Source of the DNA: Venatoribacter cucullus
GTDB taxonomy: Bacteria; Pseudomonadota; Gammaproteobacteria; Pseudomonadales; Oceanobacteraceae
Length of the DNA: 64,000 nt
Assembly (NCBI RefSeq): GCF_016132445.1
Contig: NZ_CP046056.1
Span: forward strand, 1,426,001 to 1,490,000
Direction: 5' to 3'
Part shown: in pieces, positions 1 through 7,592 of the stretch
How the letters are laid out: the number at the start of each line of letters is the position of its first letter
Position numbering within the stretch: position 1 is the stretch's first letter
The notes under the pieces: model-generated
What the model was told of the DNA's origin: nothing
Seen by the model: only the letters and a program-made list of their open reading frames with translations
The model's database searches: none
Position numbers and translations under genes: made by a program

Positions 1-479
1 TCTTCCGGGGAGATATTCATATCGCCCATCACAATCACCCGATCGTCCGGGCTGAAGGTTTCCTGCAGATAACGGCTTAAATCGGCATAGAATTTTTCTT
101 TGGCCGGGAACTTGGTTTCGTGTTTACGGCTTTCGCCCTGCGGGAAGTAGCCATTCAGCACGTTCCAGACCTTGCCGTTAATCACATAGCGGGCGTGGAT
201 CATACGCTTCTGAGCGTCTTCGTTGTCCCAGGGCCAGCCTTTCTGTACAAACTCTGGCGCCACCTTGCTTAACAGCGCTACGCCGTAATGGCCTTTCTGG
301 CCAAAAAACTCCACATGAAAGCCCAGCGCCTGCACATCGGCTAACGGAAATTCGCTGTCCTGCACCTTGGTTTCTTGCAGGCCCAGAATGTCCGGGTCGT
401 ACTGCTCGCGAATCGCCTGCAGCTGATGAGGACGGGCGCGGATGCCATTGATATTGAAGCTGATAACGGTGGTGGTCAT
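1..479 (-). CDS. xthA: Exodeoxyribonuclease III, 5' part (cut by window edge)
   Basis: This is the N-terminal 159 residues of an Xth-type exonuclease III, the AP endonuclease and 3'-phosphatase/exonuclease of base-excision repair. The reading starts at an ATG at 479 and runs off the left edge, so the C-terminal part with the catalytic His is not visible. The EEP-fold signatures are present in order: FNING with the conserved Asn near residue 9, LQETK with the metal-binding Glu near residue 36, GYFPQGES, and GDMN with the catalytic Asp and Asn near residue 151. It is transcribed away from the TonB-dependent receptor gene, with about 180 bp between the two starts. The family assignment is secure. 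Confidence 0.95.
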   Translation of the reverse strand, partial: MTTTVISFNINGIRARPHQLQAIREQYDPDILGLQETKVQDSEFPLADVQALGFHVEFFGQKGHYGVALLSKVAPEFVQKGWPWDNEDAQKRMIHARYVINGKVWNVLNGYFPQGESRKHETKFPAKEKFYADLSRYLQETFSPDDRVIVMGDMNISPE

Positions 480-656
480 GGGCGTTCCTGTTCGGTTTTT
501 CAAAGCCCGCCATCATACCAGCCGCCGGCCGCAGGGTCAGGATTTACCGCTGTATGCAAAATAACCGGCAGATTACCGGCATGTAACGCCATGGTTTACC
601 AGCGCTGTGCTGCTCACCAGAATGCGCGCCATTGCCGATTTACCCAGGGAATTACC

Positions 657-2480
657 ATGAAAGTATCCGCACCATCTTTGCTGACAGCCGCCATTCTGGC
701 TGCGCCTTTTGCCATGGCGCAGACATCCCCCTTGCAGCTGGATACCCAGCAGGTCAGCGGCCAGCTGTTCAGCCACAACATTGCTGAACAAGCCTTTGCG
801 GTTGAGGTGCTGGAGCGCAGCGATATTGCACGCCTGCCGGTCATGAACATTGCGGATGCGCTGGAGTGGGTCGGTGGGCTGGACGTGCGCCAGCGCGGCA
901 GCGGCGGCACGCAGGTCGACCTGGGTATTCGCGGCGCCGGTTATGAGCAGACGCTGATTCTGCTGGATGGCGTGCGCATGAATGACCCGCAGACCGGCCA
1001 TCACAATTTTGATTTGCCGGTGGTGCTGGAAGATATCGAACGCATTGAAATTGTCCGTGGCCCGGGTGCCGGGCAATACGGCCCCAACGGCAACGCCGGG
1101 GTGATTAATCTGGTGACGCGCAAGCGGGTGGATAGCGACAATGGCCGGGCAGCCGGCATTAAGGCGGAAGCGGGCCGTGATGATTTTCGTCGTGGTGTTA
1201 TCAGTCTGGGCAAAACCAGCGGCAACTGGAGCCACTTTGTCGCCGGCCAGCAACAGCAGGCCGACAGCTATATCGCCGGCGCCGATCTGGGCTATAAAAC
1301 CCGCCAGGGTAATTACCGCCTCAGCTACCAGGGGCAGCAGCACAGTACGGTTTTGGGGTTAGGCTATGTCGACAAAGCCTTTGGCGCGCAGGGGTTTTAT
1401 GGCCCGGCCAGTGCCCGCGCCAATGAGCACACCATTCAGCGCCATGCCTACCTGACCCACGATATGCGCCTGAATGGCGGGCAGGGTGTGGACGTGGCAC
1501 TGAACTACCGCCAGCACGACGACCGTTTCTACTACCTGAGTTATGCCCCCTCAGCGCATCAGACCAATGCCTTGCAGGCACGCCTGCGTTACCGTCTGAA
1601 CAATCAGCTGGCGCTGGGTTATGAGCACAACCGGGAAGAGATCGACAGCACCTCGGTTACCGGCAATCAGCATCAGCGCAACTACGACAGCGCCTTTGTC
1701 TATGGCCACTACGACGCCGGCCCGGTCCAGCTGGCCGGCAGTTTGTCGTACCTGACCTATGACGATGGTGATTCGTACAGTTTGCCGGTGCTGGGGCTGA
1801 CCCTGCCGTTAGGCGCCCATCAGTTGTACCTGAATGGCGGTAAAAGCGTGCGGGTGCCGACCCTGAATGACCTGTATCTGAATCAGGCTGCCAATAAGGG
1901 CAACCCGCTGGTTAAACCGGAACAGACCACCAGCGCCGAGCTGGGGGCGCGGCTGAATCTGGCCGGGGTGCAAACGCGGCTGGCGGTATTCACCCGCGAT
2001 ACGGAAAACGCCATTGACTACACCCGCTCGCAGCAGGATATCGACAGCAATATCAGCTACTACACCGCACGGAATGTCCGCGCCATTGATACCCGTGGCG
2101 CCGATATTGAACTGGACGCCAGTGCCTTGCTGGCGCAGCAGGGCTGGCAAAAAGTGTCGCTGAGCTACACCTGGCTGGATCAGGATTTCACCAATCAGTA
2201 CCGCGAAGCCCGTTACACGCAGTCGCAGCTGCGCCACCAGGCCATTCTGGCGCTGGCTTACGAAGTGTTGCCGCAGCTGACCCTGACTTCGCTGTACAAG
2301 TACGAAGAACGCTACGATCAGGCCGGTTACCAGCTGTGGGATCTGGGTTTAAAGAAACACTATGACGGCTGGCACTGGGCGGTCGCCCTGAGCAATGCGC
2401 TGGATGAAGACTATATCGACAGCGGTTTTATCGCCGCGCCGGGGCGCAGCTTGCGCGTTGAACTCGCGGCCGGTTTCTGA
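657..2480 (+). CDS. TonB-dependent outer-membrane receptor, BtuB-like
   Basis: This is a 607-residue TonB-dependent receptor. The start at 657 was chosen because it begins a clean signal peptide (residues 1-21, cleavage after AMA); longer in-frame starts would add non-signal sequence. A plug domain spans about residues 45-155 with the typical segments IRGAGYEQTLILLDG and IEIVRGPG. The rest is beta-barrel sequence ending in Phe, as expected for outer-membrane export. The short plug and overall size resemble BtuB/CirA receptors. The ligand cannot be told from sequence. No cobalamin riboswitch or Fur-box-like motif was seen in the 177 bp upstream. A bidirectional terminator follows and is shared with thiI. 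Confidence 0.88.
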   Translation: MKVSAPSLLTAAILAAPFAMAQTSPLQLDTQQVSGQLFSHNIAEQAFAVEVLERSDIARLPVMNIADALEWVGGLDVRQRGSGGTQVDLGIRGAGYEQTLILLDGVRMNDPQTGHHNFDLPVVLEDIERIEIVRGPGAGQYGPNGNAGVINLVTRKRVDSDNGRAAGIKAEAGRDDFRRGVISLGKTSGNWSHFVAGQQQQADSYIAGADLGYKTRQGNYRLSYQGQQHSTVLGLGYVDKAFGAQGFYGPASARANEHTIQRHAYLTHDMRLNGGQGVDVALNYRQHDDRFYYLSYAPSAHQTNALQARLRYRLNNQLALGYEHNREEIDSTSVTGNQHQRNYDSAFVYGHYDAGPVQLAGSLSYLTYDDGDSYSLPVLGLTLPLGAHQLYLNGGKSVRVPTLNDLYLNQAANKGNPLVKPEQTTSAELGARLNLAGVQTRLAVFTRDTENAIDYTRSQQDIDSNISYYTARNVRAIDTRGADIELDASALLAQQGWQKVSLSYTWLDQDFTNQYREARYTQSQLRHQAILALAYEVLPQLTLTSLYKYEERYDQAGYQLWDLGLKKHYDGWHWAVALSNALDEDYIDSGFIAAPGRSLRVELAAGF

Positions 2481-2505
2481 GGCCCGGTTACAGAAAGATG
2501 GGAAT

Positions 2506-2532
2506 AAAAAAGGGCCTTGCCGGCCCTTTTTT
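2506..2532. terminator. Bidirectional rho-independent terminator
   Basis: A perfect 11-bp stem (AAAAAAGGGCC pairing with GGCCCTTTTTT) has a 5-nt loop and runs of A and T on the two sides. It sits between the convergent receptor gene and thiI, so it can end both transcripts. Confidence 0.9.
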
Positions 2533-2549
2533 ATGTTCAGGTTTTACGC

Positions 2550-4016
2550 TCAGGCTTCCATAAACACCGCAAAATCGCCGCGTTTTTCTTCGTTCAGGTG
2601 GTGCGCGTGGATTTTGCTCATGGTGCCTTTCTGGCAATAGAGCAGGATACGGCGGCCCGGGTGGTCGTTAACCAGGCCTTTAACACGCTGTTCCAGCTCA
2701 TAGAAGGGCACCGTAATGACCGGATTATTGGTCAGCACCAGCGGTGCGTCGGCGGCTTCGGCCGGATGGCGGATGTCCACGATCACATCGGTTACCGACG
2801 GTGTGCTGATAATCTGCACATTCTCCAGGCCACTTTCCGTACCACTCAGTACGTCATCAATACGCTCAATGCGGGCCGCGGCAATCGCCGCTTCCAGTAC
2901 CTCCATATTGAATTTGGCTTCGGCGTCTTCCACCTTGCGGCGGTCGCCGACGGTGGTGGGGTTAACCGAGATCACGCCGCAGTATTCCGGCATGCTGGCG
3001 GCGAAGCTTTCGGTGCCAATACGGCGGGCGATATCAATAATGTCCTGCTTATCCATGGCTGCCAGCGGGCGCAGCACCATGCGGTCGGCAATCTGATCAA
3101 TCACGGCCAGGTTGGTAATGGTCTGGCTGGCCACCTGCGCCACCGCTTCGCCAGTGACCAACGCCGGAATATGCATGCTGTCAGCCACCCGACAGGCGGC
3201 GCGCAGCATCATCCGTTTCAGCACCACGCCCATCTGGCTGGTGTCGACGTGCTGCAGAATCTCGGCCACTACGGCCTCAAAGGGTACCGTGACGAATTTC
3301 ACCCTATGGCTTTCGCTGTATTGGCTCCACAGGTAGTGCGACACCTGCTTAACGCCGATTTCATGGGCGCTGCCACCCAGGTTAAAAAAGCAGAAATGGG
3401 TTTTCAGGCCACGCCGGTTCATCAGGTAACTGGCCACAGTCGAGTCAAAACCACCGGAAATCAATGACAGCACTTCGCCCTGACTGCCCAGCGGGTAGCC
3501 GCCCAGCCCTTTGATGGTCTGCTTTACCACCTGCACCTTATCGTCGCGCAATTCGGCCAGTACGGTGACTTGCGGGTTGTGCAGATCCACTTTCAGCGCG
3601 CCGGTTTCTTTCAGAAAGCCGCCACCCATGTACTGCTCAGCCTGATGCGAAGTGAAATCATGGTTGCCGTTACGCTTGATGCGCACGCAAAAGGTTTTGC
3701 CTTCCACCTGTTCGCGGTAGGCATCCCGCACGCGCTGGTAGGCCTCATCCAGGGTGCTGAAATTGTATTCGCTGATCTCCAGCGCCCCGGCAATACCCGG
3801 CGTGTGTGACAGAATCTGAATGGCGCGGCGGCGGCTGGCGTCATCGGTGCGGTTCACAATCACAATCAGGCTGTCCCAGCGGTTCTGCACATCGGCCGAA
3901 ATCTCATAGCGGCGGAACAGCGTACGCAGGTTCTGCTGCAGGATTTTGGTCATGTGCTTGCGCACACTCATGGATTTGATGGTGATTTCCGGGAACAGCT
4001 TGATAACGAACTTCAT
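2550..4016 (-). CDS. thiI: tRNA 4-thiouridine synthase / thiamine sulfur-transfer protein
   Basis: A 488-residue ThiI of the long gamma-proteobacterial type. It has an N-terminal ferredoxin-like plus THUMP region (to about residue 165), a PP-loop ATP-pyrophosphatase with SGGFDST at about 187-193, and a C-terminal rhodanese domain with the persulfide Cys in LLYCQKG at residue 461. A Cys in the EYCGVIS segment corresponds to the known disulfide partner. In this family the enzyme adenylates U8 of tRNA and replaces oxygen by sulfur donated from IscS, and also supplies sulfur for the thiamine thiazole. The length matches E. coli ThiI closely. Its 3' end faces the receptor gene. Confidence 0.96.
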   Translation of the reverse strand: MKFVIKLFPEITIKSMSVRKHMTKILQQNLRTLFRRYEISADVQNRWDSLIVIVNRTDDASRRRAIQILSHTPGIAGALEISEYNFSTLDEAYQRVRDAYREQVEGKTFCVRIKRNGNHDFTSHQAEQYMGGGFLKETGALKVDLHNPQVTVLAELRDDKVQVVKQTIKGLGGYPLGSQGEVLSLISGGFDSTVASYLMNRRGLKTHFCFFNLGGSAHEIGVKQVSHYLWSQYSESHRVKFVTVPFEAVVAEILQHVDTSQMGVVLKRMMLRAACRVADSMHIPALVTGEAVAQVASQTITNLAVIDQIADRMVLRPLAAMDKQDIIDIARRIGTESFAASMPEYCGVISVNPTTVGDRRKVEDAEAKFNMEVLEAAIAAARIERIDDVLSGTESGLENVQIISTPSVTDVIVDIRHPAEAADAPLVLTNNPVITVPFYELEQRVKGLVNDHPGRRILLYCQKGTMSKIHAHHLNEEKRGDFAVFMEA

Positions 4017-4196
4017 AAGGCAGGATGGCCAGCGGTAAAAAAAGGGCGCGAATTATAAAACAGATCGGCCGGCTGATCATCTTTAAGCCAATGGTGACTG
4101 CGGAAAAGCCGCAATGGCAGCTGGCTGACAGGGCAAAACGAGGCATTGGTAACCGGCAGTCCGGTGGTATTGGTACCGGAATCTGCCGGCAGTGCC

Positions 4197-4320
4197 ATCA
4201 GCATGATCATGGATGTGCCGGTGGAGATCCGTAAAAACCATTCCGGTCGGACGCTTCGGTGAGCCGAGCTTTATCACCGGCGCTAACATCTCCGCCAATG
4301 GCGGGCAGTACATGCACTGA
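4197..4320 (+). pseudogene. Remnant of an acetoacetyl-CoA reductase (PhaB-type SDR) 3' end
   Basis: Codons from 4240 to the TGA at 4318-4320 read IPVGRFGEP followed directly by SFITGANIS and ANGGQYMH. This is the C-terminus of PhaB/FabG-type short-chain reductases, with the usual 14 or so residues between GEP and FITG missing. Just upstream in another frame, 4197-4238 reads a PhaB-like MIMDVPVEIRKN segment. The gene is therefore reduced to its tail, with one frameshift and one internal deletion. The recombinase gene begins 15 bp beyond this tail on the opposite strand. The remaining sequence of this 318-bp gap (4017-4196) shows no gene or site I can name. Confidence 0.7.
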
Positions 4321-4334
4321 AACAAAAGCCGGCG

Positions 4335-5585
4335 TTACAGCTCTGGTTTCAGTTTCTTAAAGCGGGCACTGGCGTGGCGCTCGCGCATTTCGGTATCAAT
4401 GTAGCGGTCGGTGGTGGCCATGCTGGCGTGGCCGGCATCTTCCTTAACGTGCTCTTTGGGGCGGAATTTCACGTCTTCAGAAATGCCGGTATGGCGCAGC
4501 CAGTGCACGGTCGCTACTTTCAGCTCCTGCGCTTCATCTTCCAGCCCGTTCGCCCGCATCCGTTCATAGGAAGCATCAAAGCAGCTCTGCACCAGATAGC
4601 GGATCTGGCGGGTGCTGGTCACCGGGCCGCGACCTTTGATTTTCGGCACCAGCGGGGTTTGTTCGCCGACGTAGGGCAGGTTGGACAGCCCCAGGTGGCG
4701 GCGATAGCGCCGCAGGGCATTCAGCATATCGTCCGATACCGTCACCAGCCGGGCTTTGTTGCCCTTGCCGACCACGCGCAGCCACCAGTGGCCGTCGGCA
4801 TCGGTATGAAAATCGCCCATTACCGGCGTGGAGCGCTCATCGGCGACCAGCTCGGAAATACGCAGATACAGGCCAAACAGCAGCCGCATGACGAACAGCG
4901 AGCGTTCATGTTCGCCGGGATTCTCGCTGGCCATGGCTGCCACGGTTTCCAGCACGAAATCCCATTGCAGGTTGGAAATGCGCCGCACGGGCTCCTGATA
5001 GGCATGACGCTGCAGGAATTTGCTCTTCTGGCGGATCAGTGCCACCGGGTTGATGCGCAGGTAGTCTTCCTGCAGCAGGTAATTGAAGTAGGTCGACAAC
5101 ACCGCAAACAGTGCCTGCAGGCTCTTTTGTGACAGCACAAACCCGGCGCGGCTGTCGGGGTTATTCTTACTGGCCTGATTCACGAACGGCCGCCAGTCCG
5201 GATTGCGCACGCGCTCGCCTTGCTGGTTGCGGAAGCGGGCGACCTGTTTTTTACCGATCCAGGCGGCCGGCGGCGACTGGCAGAACTGCACATAGCTTTC
5301 CAGGTCCTGCCGGCGCAGCTGCTCCAGCGAACAGCCACGCACCAGCCAGCACCACTGCAGCAGGCGCTCCACTTCGCGCCGGTAGCTGTTAAAGGTGGCG
5401 GTGCTGCCGTTGTAGCTGACCAGAAAGCTCAGGCTGTGCACCAGATCTTCAAACACACCGGGCATGCCTTGCAGATCGGGCAGGCGGGTTAACACCTGGC
5501 GAGCGGTGGTGAGCGGATTGCCCAGGTGATCGATCTGGTCGATCAGCGGGGCTGGCGGGTTGTTCAGGCTGGCAAGGCTCATCAT
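4335..5585 (-). CDS. Tyrosine recombinase / phage-type integrase
   Basis: A 416-residue tyrosine recombinase with an N-terminal SAM-like core-binding region (about 45-180) and a C-terminal catalytic domain. The full catalytic set is visible: Arg242 in LRISEL, Lys274 or Lys277 in GKGNKAR, His361 and Arg364 in HWLRH, His386 in AGHAS and the nucleophile Tyr395 in DRYID. It is longer than XerC/XerD (about 300 residues) and than IntI, and it lacks an obvious arm-binding domain. It reads towards the PhaB remnant. Its start lies next to a sequence that repeats half of a dif-like palindrome found 0.9 kb upstream. The target site is inferred, not shown. It looks intact and probably active. Confidence 0.9.
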   Translation of the reverse strand: MMSLASLNNPPAPLIDQIDHLGNPLTTARQVLTRLPDLQGMPGVFEDLVHSLSFLVSYNGSTATFNSYRREVERLLQWCWLVRGCSLEQLRRQDLESYVQFCQSPPAAWIGKKQVARFRNQQGERVRNPDWRPFVNQASKNNPDSRAGFVLSQKSLQALFAVLSTYFNYLLQEDYLRINPVALIRQKSKFLQRHAYQEPVRRISNLQWDFVLETVAAMASENPGEHERSLFVMRLLFGLYLRISELVADERSTPVMGDFHTDADGHWWLRVVGKGNKARLVTVSDDMLNALRRYRRHLGLSNLPYVGEQTPLVPKIKGRGPVTSTRQIRYLVQSCFDASYERMRANGLEDEAQELKVATVHWLRHTGISEDVKFRPKEHVKEDAGHASMATTDRYIDTEMRERHASARFKKLKPEL

Positions 5586-5587
5586 AA

Positions 5588-5616
5588 TTCCGGATGTGTA
5601 AAATTATCGGAAATAT
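5588..5616. repeat. Recombinase-proximal copy of the dif-like half-site
   Basis: Positions 5602-5616 match 6494-6508 at 14 of 15 bases, including the 11-mer AATTATCGGAA. A weaker left arm, TTCCGGAT at 5588-5595, makes an imperfect dyad. The site begins 3 bp upstream of the recombinase start codon. It could be a crossover core site, an autoregulatory operator, or both. Confidence 0.5.
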
Positions 5617-5836
5617 GCCATTGGCTGAGTAAAAAAGCCAGTCAGCGCGGTGAAGAGCAGGGCGTACTTTATGAGCTGTCTACAGTGGTTGTTGAACAGG
5701 TTGTCTGCCTGCCCGTTTAACCGGATCTGGCTCAGGTGATGGTATGGCCTGGCAGAACAAACAGCCTGTACGCACTTGCGGCGCGGGGTTTTCAGTAGCA
5801 GGCCGGGCTGGTGCTTTCCCGATACCGCATCCATAC

Positions 5837-6234
5837 TTATCCACAGCCGGAGCTTACCGGTTTATGCGTAATAAGCGACGTACTCAGGGGTGTCAAAAGT
5901 GCCACGGGCAGCATAAGCTCTTGTTTTGCAGCCAGTGTTGCTCCGTAAAAGAAACAATCTAATTGTGGATAAGTGGCGCTGCAGACTGCCTGTTATCGGC
6001 AATAGAATCTTCAGGCTGGGTTCCTATTGGCTTTAACAATTGATCATAACTAAATGATCTATAAGAATATTTAGCATCATTATGCGGATTTGTGGCTATC
6101 TCTGTGAATAACAAGGCAACTGAGCAATAAGGCATCAATCAGACCGCTGAAGCTGGATGTACTATTTTAAGGCAAGCCGACAGGCGTTTGCGTTGCGCTA
6201 ACTGTGTGTGAACAATGGTACTGAGTTATGCACA
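5837..6234. other. Origin-like DnaA-box cluster with AT-rich core
   Basis: Four perfect matches to the DnaA box TTATNCACA lie within 400 bp: 5837-5845 (plus strand, TTATCCACA), 5964-5972 (minus, TTATCCACA), 6103-6111 (minus, TTATTCACA) and 6226-6234 (plus, TTATGCACA). An 8-of-9 match sits at 6207-6215 on the minus strand. The stretch at about 6027-6085 is clearly AT-rich, carries two GATC sites and includes GATCTATAAGAAT, which resembles the 13-mers of an unwinding element. No dnaA, dnaN, gyrB, parAB, mnmG or plasmid rep gene is near, so this is unlikely to be the main oriC. A captured plasmid origin or a datA-like DnaA-binding locus would both fit. The cluster is seen directly; the function is inferred. 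Confidence 0.6.
5864..5962 (+). CDS. Possible 32-residue cysteine-rich small protein
   Basis: A short frame starts at ATG 5864 and ends at TAA 5960. It encodes 32 residues with Cys10, Cys13, Cys22, Cys25 and Cys26, a CxxC-x8-CxxC arrangement like a miniature zinc knuckle with a basic N-terminus. GGAG lies 11 nt upstream of the ATG, which is weak support. The frame can be extended upstream to 5744. It lies exactly between the first two inverted DnaA boxes. It may be chance, since frames of this length are common. I do not recognise a family. Confidence 0.2.
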   Translation: MRNKRRTQGCQKCHGQHKLLFCSQCCSVKETI

Positions 6235-6244
6235 GCAGATTTTG

Positions 6245-6331
6245 GGCGGATTTGAACGTCCGGAACCAGGTTTCAGCGTCAGAATAATTTCACCAACCAA
6301 CCACCTGGTTCATATCCGGACAGAATCCGCC
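6245..6331. repeat. Long imperfect inverted repeat (three-helix hairpin)
   Basis: Three helices can form in register: GGCGGATT (6245-6252) with AATCCGCC (6324-6331), GTCCGGA (6258-6264) with TCCGGAC (6315-6321), and AACCAGGT (6264-6271) with ACCTGGTT (6303-6310). A 31-nt loop and unequal bulges remain. There is no T-run, so it is not a typical terminator. It could be a recombination or single-strand-origin structure, or a decayed insertion-sequence end. Confidence 0.55.
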
Positions 6332-6478
6332 GGGGGTATCTTAAGGTGACCGGACATCATCGTGGGGGCCTGACCGAGGCTCAGGCACTGTGAAACGTAA
6401 AACCCGTTCGGTATCTGGTTGTGCCGGCTGGTAAGGCTGGTTTAAGGATTCAGTCTGTGGATTTCGGGTATTTCTGCA

Positions 6479-6506
6479 ACTTCCGATAATATTAATTATC
6501 GGAAGT
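6479..6506. repeat. dif-like 28-bp palindrome
   Basis: The left 11-bp arm is ACTTCCGATAA, the centre is TATTAA and the right arm is TTATCGGAAGT. The arms are perfect inverted complements, and the perfect pairing extends to 12 bp per side around a 4-nt centre. The 11-6-11 spacing is that of Xer dif sites, and the left arm resembles XerC half-sites of plasmid pdif elements. The right arm is not the conserved XerD half-site TTATGTTAAAT. That argues for a symmetric single-recombinase site rather than the chromosomal dif. Confidence 0.55.
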
Positions 6507-6567
6507 ATTAGATGGTAATAGCTCAATCTTGCGCCGCCTAGCCAGTCATACCTGCTCAGTCAGCCGC

Positions 6568-6602
6568 GTGGCGTCTTTAATTAATACTGACACTGACGCC
6601 AC
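6568..6602. repeat. Inverted repeat downstream of the hydrolase gene
   Basis: GTGGCGTC at 6568-6575 pairs with GACGCCAC at 6595-6602 across a 19-nt AT-rich loop, 15 bp past the hydrolase stop codon. It may stabilise or terminate that transcript, but there is no following T-run. Confidence 0.4.
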
Positions 6603-6616
6603 ATAATTCTTCCCCC

Positions 6617-7504
6617 TTAGCCAAGCACGCGTTTCAGAAACGCCAGTTGATTCGATACGTTCTCCTCAAACCACGGTTGCAGATATGGATCAAAGTGATT
6701 CCCCTCGATGGTAATAATTGTGAAGTTCTCTCCTGCCTTGCGGCGCACCTTCACCTCATCAAATGGAGCAACCGTATCGTGCAGCGCACCGACAATTAGC
6801 CCTGGGATTGTGATGCGCGACAGATTTCTGCCTGGCTGATAAGGCCCCATGGTCAATAATGACACAGCGGTAACACGGTTATCGTATTTGCCATTCAGCT
6901 CCTCATCGACCCAATCCCGAAGCCGTCCGGCGCCATCCCGATCCATGGTTGAATAACCTCCCTCGTCAGACACGATGGGAATGTAGCGTCGCTTGAACGG
7001 ATTAATAAGATCCAGAGCGATATCCAGAGAGAATCTGAGCATTCGCATAAACGGAACCGCTGCTACTGCAGCCAATCCGTTCAACATAGGTACATGAGCC
7101 ACAACCCCAGCCACTTCAGGATGCTCCGCCGCCAGATCAATCGCATGACCACCACCAAAGGACGTCCCCCAGATAACGATTCTGTCTTCGTCGATCCTGT
7201 CCATGGATTTCAGATGAGCCAGAGCGGCATCGGCGACTCTGACCCGCTCCCATGGATTGATTCTGTTTCTGGGAATTCCCGGACTGGCACCCCAGCCAGG
7301 GTAGTCAAAAGTCATGACGGCATATCCGGCATCATTGAATCGCCGGATAAAATCCTTAAAAAGAACGAGCTGCGTACCACCCCACCCATGGATCATGAGA
7401 ATTGCCGGTGCTTGCCTGCCCTTATCATCAGCACCAAAGAGTGTTGCTGCGCACTCCATTCCCTCTGCTGTAAATGTCGACTTAACGCCATTGTTGAATG
7501 TCAT
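6617..7504 (-). CDS. Alpha/beta hydrolase (serine esterase/peptidase-like)
   Basis: A 295-residue alpha/beta-hydrolase without a signal peptide, so presumably cytoplasmic. The oxyanion HGWGG lies near residue 39, the nucleophile Ser115 is in GTSFGGG, the probable acid is Asp243 in LHDTVAP and the catalytic His270 is in GNHFDPY. The layout matches dienelactone-hydrolase/S9-like or DUF1100-type hydrolases. The substrate cannot be read from sequence. It is divergent from a TetR regulator with a palindromic operator between them, so it is probably induced by a small hydrophobic ligand or ester. By eye the gene is more AT-rich than the core genes either side, in keeping with transfer. Confidence 0.85.
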   Translation of the reverse strand: MTFNNGVKSTFTAEGMECAATLFGADDKGRQAPAILMIHGWGGTQLVLFKDFIRRFNDAGYAVMTFDYPGWGASPGIPRNRINPWERVRVADAALAHLKSMDRIDEDRIVIWGTSFGGGHAIDLAAEHPEVAGVVAHVPMLNGLAAVAAVPFMRMLRFSLDIALDLINPFKRRYIPIVSDEGGYSTMDRDGAGRLRDWVDEELNGKYDNRVTAVSLLTMGPYQPGRNLSRITIPGLIVGALHDTVAPFDEVKVRRKAGENFTIITIEGNHFDPYLQPWFEENVSNQLAFLKRVLG

Positions 7505-7527
7505 TTTTCCTCCTCAATCAGTTAGCT

Positions 7528-7544
7528 CTTGAATTGGATTCAAG
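7528..7544. promoter_or_regulatory. Probable TetR operator between the divergent genes
   Basis: A perfect palindrome (CTTGAAT, three bases, ATTCAAG) lies 24 bp upstream of the hydrolase start. A second dyad, TATCTT (7557-7562) with AAGATA (7574-7579), lies next to the regulator start. Either could bind the TetR dimer and control both genes. Assignment is by position and symmetry only. Confidence 0.6.
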
Positions 7545-7592
7545 AAAACACGATGTTATCTTATCTGTCAATCAAGATAGGAATGATTCATC

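Noticed and set aside
480-656. Cobalamin riboswitch ahead of the BtuB-like receptor
   Set aside because: The region is short and no B12-box or the expected helices were found; the same holds for the metH leader.
4017-4334. Small open frames of 60-80 codons in the thiI-recombinase gap
   Set aside because: They overlap one another on both strands, lack ribosome-binding sites, and part of the region is explained by the phaB remnant.
5837-6234. Main chromosomal oriC
   Set aside because: No dnaA, dnaN, gyrB, rpmH, mnmG or par genes are nearby, and the segment lies inside an accessory island.
6245-6331. Integron attC site
   Set aside because: No GTTRRRY/RYYYAAC core sites at the ends, and the nearby recombinase is not IntI-like in length or motifs.
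6479-6506. Chromosomal dif site
   Set aside because: The right arm lacks the conserved XerD half-site TTATGTTAAAT and both arms are identical, so it is reported as dif-like only.
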